Part shown: positions 58,700-64,000 of the stretch, one piece after another
Layout of the letters: each line of letters starts with the position of its first letter
How positions within the stretch are numbered: the stretch's first letter is position 1
Assembly (NCBI GenBank): GCA_015680685.1
Contig: MNCI01008071.1
Coordinates: 208,227 to 272,226, forward strand
Source of the DNA: Gnetum montanum
Lineage: Eukaryota > Streptophyta > Gnetopsida > Gnetales > Gnetaceae
Length of the DNA: 64,000 bases
Direction: 5' to 3'
Made by a program: the position numbers and the translations under genes
Notes under the pieces: generated by a model
Database searches by the model: none
What the model was told of the DNA's origin: nothing
The model's input: the letters and a program-made list of their open reading frames with translations, nothing else

Positions 58700-59480
58700 A
58701 TTTTTTTTAATGGTTTTTAGGTGTAGTGGTGCGCAAGGGTGGGGAGGTTTATAATCTAACTCTTCTATACCATCTTCATGAAATGGTAGGTTGGCCCAGG
58801 CTAGGCTGTCATCATTCGTTTTGGCTTATTCAGGAATTCAGACATGGGTTTGATCTTCGGATGTTTCAATCTCCGAACCCCATTCTTCTTCAATGTTGTT
58901 CACAGTTCTGGGAGTTATTTCATCACCGTGTATTACTACCTCTCCCCCCGCATAAGGGAGGTGTATCTCCTGGTGTATTGGTGATGAAATTACCCTCAGT
59001 TAGGCTAGCCAGGACCTCCCTAGGATTAGGTTGAAACCGGGCATCTCCTCTATAGAGATGAATGTGGCATCTATTGGGAATTGATCCCCTACCACAAATT
59101 TGATATGCATCATCCCCTTGACTTGAACCTATACCCCATTGAATGGATCTAGGCACGATGTCATTGTAGGACTGATCTAGTCGACCAAGCCCAACTTATC
59201 CACTATAGGATAAGGGATGACATTTGTAGCTATGCCATCGTCAACGTGCACTCTCCAAATCCGATGTTGACCAACCCAGATGGTGATAAACATGGGTTTT
59301 ATCATCACTCGACCTTTCTTGGGGTCATCTTTAATGGATTCATCATGAAAGGTCAAAGGGGTTGGTTTAGGTCGCTTAGCGGTGGAGGGAAACATGACTG
59401 CATGTATCGCTTCCTCCTCTGCTAGTAAGCCTTCATCCATAGGTATGGATGTCAACATACAGACCATAGCCTCATGGTGC
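58700..59480 (-). pseudogene. Aspartic protease, element B
   Basis: An open stretch (59177-59467) has WVGQHRIWRVHVDDGIATNVIP. The motif VDDGIATN stands for the usual D-S/T-G-A/S active site, with the S/T changed to D. Downstream, across a frameshift, come QVKGMMHIKFVVGDQFPID and PGFNLILGRSWLA (about 59045-58990), then SSPIHQEIHLPYAGGEV. This is the C-terminal part typical of plant gypsy proteases (YNLILGRPWLH-, FH--IKFPT--G). Likely inactive. Confidence 0.75.
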
Positions 59481-59863
59481 TTTTAAGATGTCATAAGCAA
59501 GTCATAGAGGCTCAATGTTGTGTTCTTCTATTTTAGAGCCTGCTTGACTTGCGTAAATGCATCGAGGAGGTCCTGTTCTAGGCTAGGTTGTTTATCCCCT
59601 CTATCTTCTTCCATTCGCCCTAAGAGATGAATCTCCCAAGGTGGAATAACGTCAGTCAAAGAGTTGTGTTTCTTCCTGCCGAGGGGAGGTGTCTATGTTT
59701 CTGTACCCTTATCCTGCCCATAAGGTGCAGGCAAAGGGACAAAAGCCAAGGGCTTGGGCTTAGCGAAGCCTAGTGTAGAGTGGTTTTTGGTGGCATTAAT
59801 TGACGCATCTCCTTCCCTTTTTTTATTTGGTGGTGATTGATGGTGGTGGTTAGAAGCTTGCCC

Positions 59864-62479
59864 CTATGTAAAAGGAGCAGCCAGTGGTTTTGGTACCCTA
59901 AGGATAAAAGGTACCTTAGGAGTAGGCATGGACATGGCCATGGCTTTATTGTTAATGTGAGACTGAGTTAAAGCTAGAGAGGATGCCCGAATAACAAAGG
60001 GTGGCCTCGGGATGCCGCTAACTGTCAGTGAAGAACTTCCCCCCTGAGGTGAACTAGTAGGTATGCGTAAAACAAAGGGTTGTTTAGGTGGTACCTTACC
60101 TTCACTGTCTATACTTACCATGTTGATGGTGTACGGTGCGTTATTTGCATTTAACAGATCCATGTACACATGCAACGCTTGGTTTTCAAGACGCATAGGA
60201 CTACTGCAGTCTAGTTTCATAGAACCATTGTCAATCATGCGTTGAATGTCGCCTTTCAACACCTAGCAGTAATCAGTGTCGTGACCACACAACTGATGGT
60301 AATCACAAAAACGGTCCAGCCTAAAAGACTTCGGAATTGGCAATTTGTTAGGTAGGGCTAAAGAAGGATTCTTCAGCAATTCACAATGACACTTGTGACA
60401 CTGTAGAGCTTCTTCAGATACTTTCTTATTCTGAATGTATCCTACCCCTAATAATTGTTTCAACAGTTTTGAATGTCTTATAGGCAGGGCTGTATATTTT
60501 GAGCAATCTTTAAGCTCGAAGTTTGGCTTTGGCTGGGGGGGCTTTTTAGGGACAGGTGTGTCTTGGCTGGTGCTGCTTGCACTAGGCGTGGTCTCAGTAG
60601 ACGCTATGGGTGCCTTCTTGTTATTCTTGTTTTTAGCACCCTCAACCAACGCAGCTACTATCATCGTTGGTGCTTTACCCTTGTCTTTACCCTTATTGTT
60701 AGCATTTTTATAGGCCACATACACCGGGTCTTTGCTAGCCTCAGCAGCATCTTGGATGCTCTTAGTTTGGGCGAAAGCCTGACCCAAGGAGAGAGGGGCA
60801 AGGTAATATAGCTTAGACTTGATGAAGTTGTTAACTGCTCCTTTGCAAATAGCCAGCAAATGGGCTTCTGCGATAGGCTCATGGATTTCATTCAAAGTAG
60901 CGCTCCATCGCTGTATAAACTTTTGGACTAGCTCAAGCGGGTCTTGCTTCACTCCCATAAGTTGGTCTAGCATAACTCTTGGCTTTAAATTGTACTTAAA
61001 GCGAGTCATGAATTGTGTTAGGAGCTCTTCCAAGGTTGAGATGGAAGAGCAAGGGAGCGCTCGATACTAGTCCAAGGCTTTCCCTGCCAGAGACATTGCA
61101 AAGACACGAATAATCGTGTGAGGCCATTACTGCAATAACAAGGATTCAGACCTAAAGGTAACAAGATGGGCATTAGGATCTCCTTCCCCATTATATTTAG
61201 TAAAATGAGGCAACGAAATTCCTAGAGGCAACGACAACATAGGAACCACTGGGCTGATAAGATCATCCTGGTAGAAATCCAAGATTTGTATCGTATCAGA
61301 GCCAACAGCCTTAAGGCGCTTAACTTCCTTAGTGAGGGCCGGAATAAGCGAAAAAGCTTGATCCAAGCTTGTTGATGAAGAAGTCAGCACAGGAGGGGCT
61401 GGGGGTTGGACTGAAAGAGTAGTGCTAGGTAATGGGAATGGAGCGATGGCTTGGCTGACAGGTGGTGCTACGGGGACTATCCCCACGGATGGAGCAGCTT
61501 GTGAAAACCACCACCCACCAAGCTGAGCAGAGAAATTGGCCACCGTCGGATATGTAGGATGGAGATTGTAAGGGTATTTTGCATTTATCTAGGGGACATG
61601 CGTGGTGGATGCGGCTAAGGGTTGTACACCATATAACGTAGACTGATCATGTTGTGCAACAGGCATGATCCACTGACCAGCCGTGGTTTGTTGAACGAAT
61701 CGTTGCAGCTAAATGGTGGTTGCGATCTGTTGCCTTGTAGTGGGTTGTGACAATAAGGTTTGCACTAGATTTTGCACCTGGAGGGTTATAGGTGTGGTAT
61801 GAGGTTTCACTTAGGGGATGAAATGGGGTGTGGTGGACACAGGTACCACCGATGGGATACTGATTACACGTGGCAAACAGACTTCCCCCATGTTATTTTG
61901 AGATGGTATTTGCACTTGCAAGATGGATGATTGCGTAGTGGCCTGTGGGATGACAGGAATGTGGGTTTGGGTGGCTTCTTCGGTGAAAGGAAACAAGGGA
62001 TTTATGTATGTATGGGGGTTGAGGGTATGGTATGAATCCGTGTGTTCAAATTGGGCTGTGAATTCATCTTCCTCTTCCTCCCCATTTTGCGATTCTAGAA
62101 TGGACCGTGTAGTCTGAGTCCTAGCCATAACCAGTTGGGTCGGGAGTTCATGATAATGTTCGATCAGGGGGATAATGTCATAGGCGGCAGGGGTGAAATC
62201 TTGACCCCCTCTGTGGATCAACTCATAATTTCATTTTGCCTCAATCTCGGCTCAGCTAAGGGCAAGCTTTGCTTGGATCTTAACACAGATGAAATTATAC
62301 TCTTTAGGAGTCACGATGATGAATACAGGATCCTTGCCCTGTAATCCCAACAAACGACGTGATGGTCCCTGGGGTCCTATTGCAATAGAAGCTGTTTCGG
62401 TGGTGGCGATGGGATTTATGGATGTGGCACCCTAGTCGGTGGTGGTCATAGCGACAGTGGTTGCATATGCAGAATCCAT
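59864..62479 (-). pseudogene. Gag, element B
   Basis: Starts MDSAYATTVAM near 62479. N-terminal part open at 61811-62221 with an acidic EEEEDE stretch. The linker 61127-61543 is proline-rich and ends HFTKYNGEGDPNAHLVTF, the start of the gag core. The core follows with VFAMSLAGKALD and YRALPCSSISTLEELLTQF, then the 256-codon open part 60263-61033. It ends in RFCDYHQLCGHDTDYC (pattern C-x2-H-x4-H-x4-C), the zinc-binding motif common in this lineage. After one stop the frame continues VLKGDIQRMIDNGSM into 59864-60262. Forms the particle in active relatives. The remaining sequence to 59480 is a decayed linker. Confidence 0.8.
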
Positions 62480-62707
62480 TTCTTAGATAGGTTAATGACA
62501 AGAAACGACAGGATCTAAAAGGCAACAACCAAACAAAATTATGATTAGGCTTTTTACCCTGTAGGATTCCAAAGGAATCGTTGCTGTGACCAATCTACAC
62601 TACACGATTTTTTGTAAACTTCCCTAGAGGTATTATGTTTACGTTTTTATGGACGTGGGTATAGATCGCTTACAGGTCTACCCGTAAAATACGAATCGAA
62701 GATTCAG

Positions 62708-62731
62708 GCCCTCCTTCTAGTGCCAGAAAAC
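62708..62731 (-). promoter_or_regulatory. Probable primer binding site of element B
   Basis: On the minus strand, GTTTTCTGGCACTAGAAGG follows the LTR end GTTACA. CTGGCACTAGAAGGAGGGCC resembles sites after the 5' LTR of plant Tat-like elements. The tRNA is not identified with certainty. Confidence 0.5.
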
Positions 62732-63063
62732 TGTAACGAAAGAAAACGTAGGGCGCTAGAAAATACCAAATGAAAATCCGTGTACACAGTCTTAACCACG
62801 GATCCGTGCGAGGGCCGTTCTGGAGAAAATGAATCCACGGTGCCCTGAATGGTCTTATCAATCAGACAAGGACTTACTCAATTAGTAAATTGACAAATAT
62901 TATAGATATTCCGTGAAACAATTTGATTCGATGAATCGTAAAAGAAGTAGAAAACGATGTAAATAAATTGAAATAACGACAACGTCAACGTGACAAGGAG
63001 GATCAGATTTAAGAAAATTGCACAATTCCAAGATCTATGTTTTGACTCAAAGACTGAGTATAT
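62732..63063 (-). repeat. Truncated 5' LTR of element B
   Basis: Matches the 3' part of the family LTR (47206-47535, 2220-2552) up to AGTATATTGT, then homology stops abruptly. About 1.65 kb of LTR, including all U3, is missing. Confidence 0.85.
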
Positions 63064-64000
63064 TGTTGTTGGCACATTTGGCCACTTCATGGAACAGTTG
63101 AAATATTTTAATGGAAAAAGAATCTATGGTTGTGAAGGCACATGAGCATTTCAACTTTAATGTTGAAGGTTGGGTGTTGAGATAAAGGTACCAAATTTGT
63201 CCCCTACAAAATTCGAAATTAGTATTATGGCAAGGAAGAAAGTATGTGATTTGTGAGAATTACGAGTTGCAAATTTCGGTTGTTCAAAATCCGGATATAC
63301 CCTTACAAGACAAAATCAAAAATTAGCAAAACCAGCAATGCCTTCATTGTTTTAAAGTTACGGAAAAAGAGAAGGTAAGTCAATATCCATCCACCTGCGG
63401 GAGAAGAAAGCGAAGGAAAAGGGGACAGCGTTGCAGGGTATTAATTCAAAAAAAAAAAAACAAAGCTTGAAACCTTCATACGCAAGGAACCGATGTGTAT
63501 TGCAGGCTGTGGAGCATCGGCAAACAAAAAAAACGCAGGGAAATGAACCAGAAAAAACGCAGGGAAATGAACCAGAAAAAACGCAGGATATGTTGTTGCG
63601 ATTTTGGTGGTGAGGCTGCGGCAATTCTGAAGGTTTTTACAGGTAATTTAAGCAGTCTACAGACCCATAAAACGTTGGCCCTTGGTTCTACAATCAGTGG
63701 CAATGACGGTAAAGATTCAAGGATGAATTTTCAAACAAAAACGCAGGAAGCCCTAAATCAGTTTTGGGGGCAAAACAGAAACATTTCGGGCAGTTTAAAC
63801 CCTCTATTTTGGGCGCGTTATCTTTCAAAAGAAAACCCCTTTCTTCTCTAGCAAGCAACGGTGAATTCGGATTGCAGTTGCAGGGCACGGCGGAGTCGGA
63901 TTTGCAGTTGCAGGGCCTTCCCGCGGTGATCGTCGGTTACGATTTTGCAGGGCCTTCTAGCACGGGGACAGTTTGAATCGGTGCAGTTTCTCGGCAAAAA
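63064..64000. other. Unassigned right flank with short tandem repeats
   Basis: Composition changes after 63400 toward higher GC. A 24-bp unit (GAAATGAACCAG then AAAAAACGCAGG) occurs twice at 63540-63587, with a partial unit before. GCAGTTGCAGGGC occurs twice near 63876-63918, and the related TTTTGCAGGGCC follows near 63940. Open frames at 63495-63851 (plus) and 63358-63624 (minus) overlap each other and the repeats, so neither is called. It could be a leader or promoter of a gene or another LTR to the right. Confidence 0.4.

Larger units (their letters stand above)
47206..63063 (-). mobile_element. Tat-type Ty3/gypsy retrotransposon, element B
   Basis: About 15.9 kb on the minus strand: truncated 5' LTR (62732-63063), primer site, gag (62479 to about 59860), protease, a block of about 5 kb with plus-strand coding sequence, RT, second-type RNase H, integrase, hairpin-repeat array (49960-50535), polypurine tract and 3' LTR (47206-49170). 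The domain order PR-RT-RNaseH-INT shows Ty3/gypsy. The plant archaeal-like RNase H and a 3' tandem-repeat region fit the Tat lineage (Ogre, Grande, Retand). Stops in every gene make it inactive. Confidence 0.85.

Noticed and set aside
59864-61070. Plus frames overlapping gag of element B
   Set aside because: Antisense shadows of the gag coding sequence.

Overview
The window looks like intergenic DNA from a large-genome seed plant. It is AT-rich and consists almost entirely of old, nested LTR retrotransposons with frameshifts, stops and diverged LTRs. Slow-decaying, multiply nested elements are typical of gymnosperms (conifer-like), but a large angiosperm genome cannot be excluded. I see no intact host gene, rRNA, convincing tRNA, CRISPR array or bacterial-type operon.

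Layout. (1) 1-2552: 3' end and LTR of a Ty3/gypsy Tat-type element ('A'), abutting a Ty1/copia pol remnant (2553-2985) and the start of its LTR (from 3032). (2) 3180-8873, minus strand: an LTR element with TATAT target duplications that carries no gag or pol but a CCR4-type exonuclease-domain sequence; a second copy (18627-30260) is split by another insertion. (3) Four members of one gag-bearing, RT/integrase-less LTR family with TGATGAG...CTCATCA termini: element 1 (9450-17611, +, TSD GTAAT), element 2 (19032-26083, +, TSD CTTAT, inside the second CCR4 element), element 3 (30760-39898, -, LTRs mismatched) and element 4 (41262-46219, TSD CTAAT, with inverted LTRs). Their LTR promoters contain nested GATATC palindromes. 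Elements 1 and 3 also carry a second long ORF of almost identical span behind an internal promoter-like copy of that palindrome/TATA module. (4) 47206-63063, minus strand: a Tat-type Ty3/gypsy element ('B') with gag, protease, RT, a plant-type second RNase H, integrase, a 3' array of hairpin repeats, a full 3' LTR and a truncated 5' LTR. A block of about 5 kb between protease and RT carries a plus-strand, intron-containing pseudogene with an FCP1-like phosphatase-like segment. (5) 63064-64000: a different, GC-richer sequence with short tandem repeats.

How the parts work together. Element B has the enzymatic parts for retrotransposition but is inactivated by stops and substitutions. The TGATGAG family has PBS, PPT, gag and, in element 2, a broken protease, and left clean 5-bp target duplications, so it must have used reverse transcriptase and integrase supplied in trans. 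The CCR4-carrying elements likewise have only LTRs, an initiator-Met-type PBS, a PPT and cargo. The most unusual observations are the inverted-LTR element flanked by a perfect TSD, the CCR4 cargo in two independent copies, the spliceable antisense gene inside element B, and hairpin repeats whose stems vary in a compensatory way while the 6-nt loop length stays constant.
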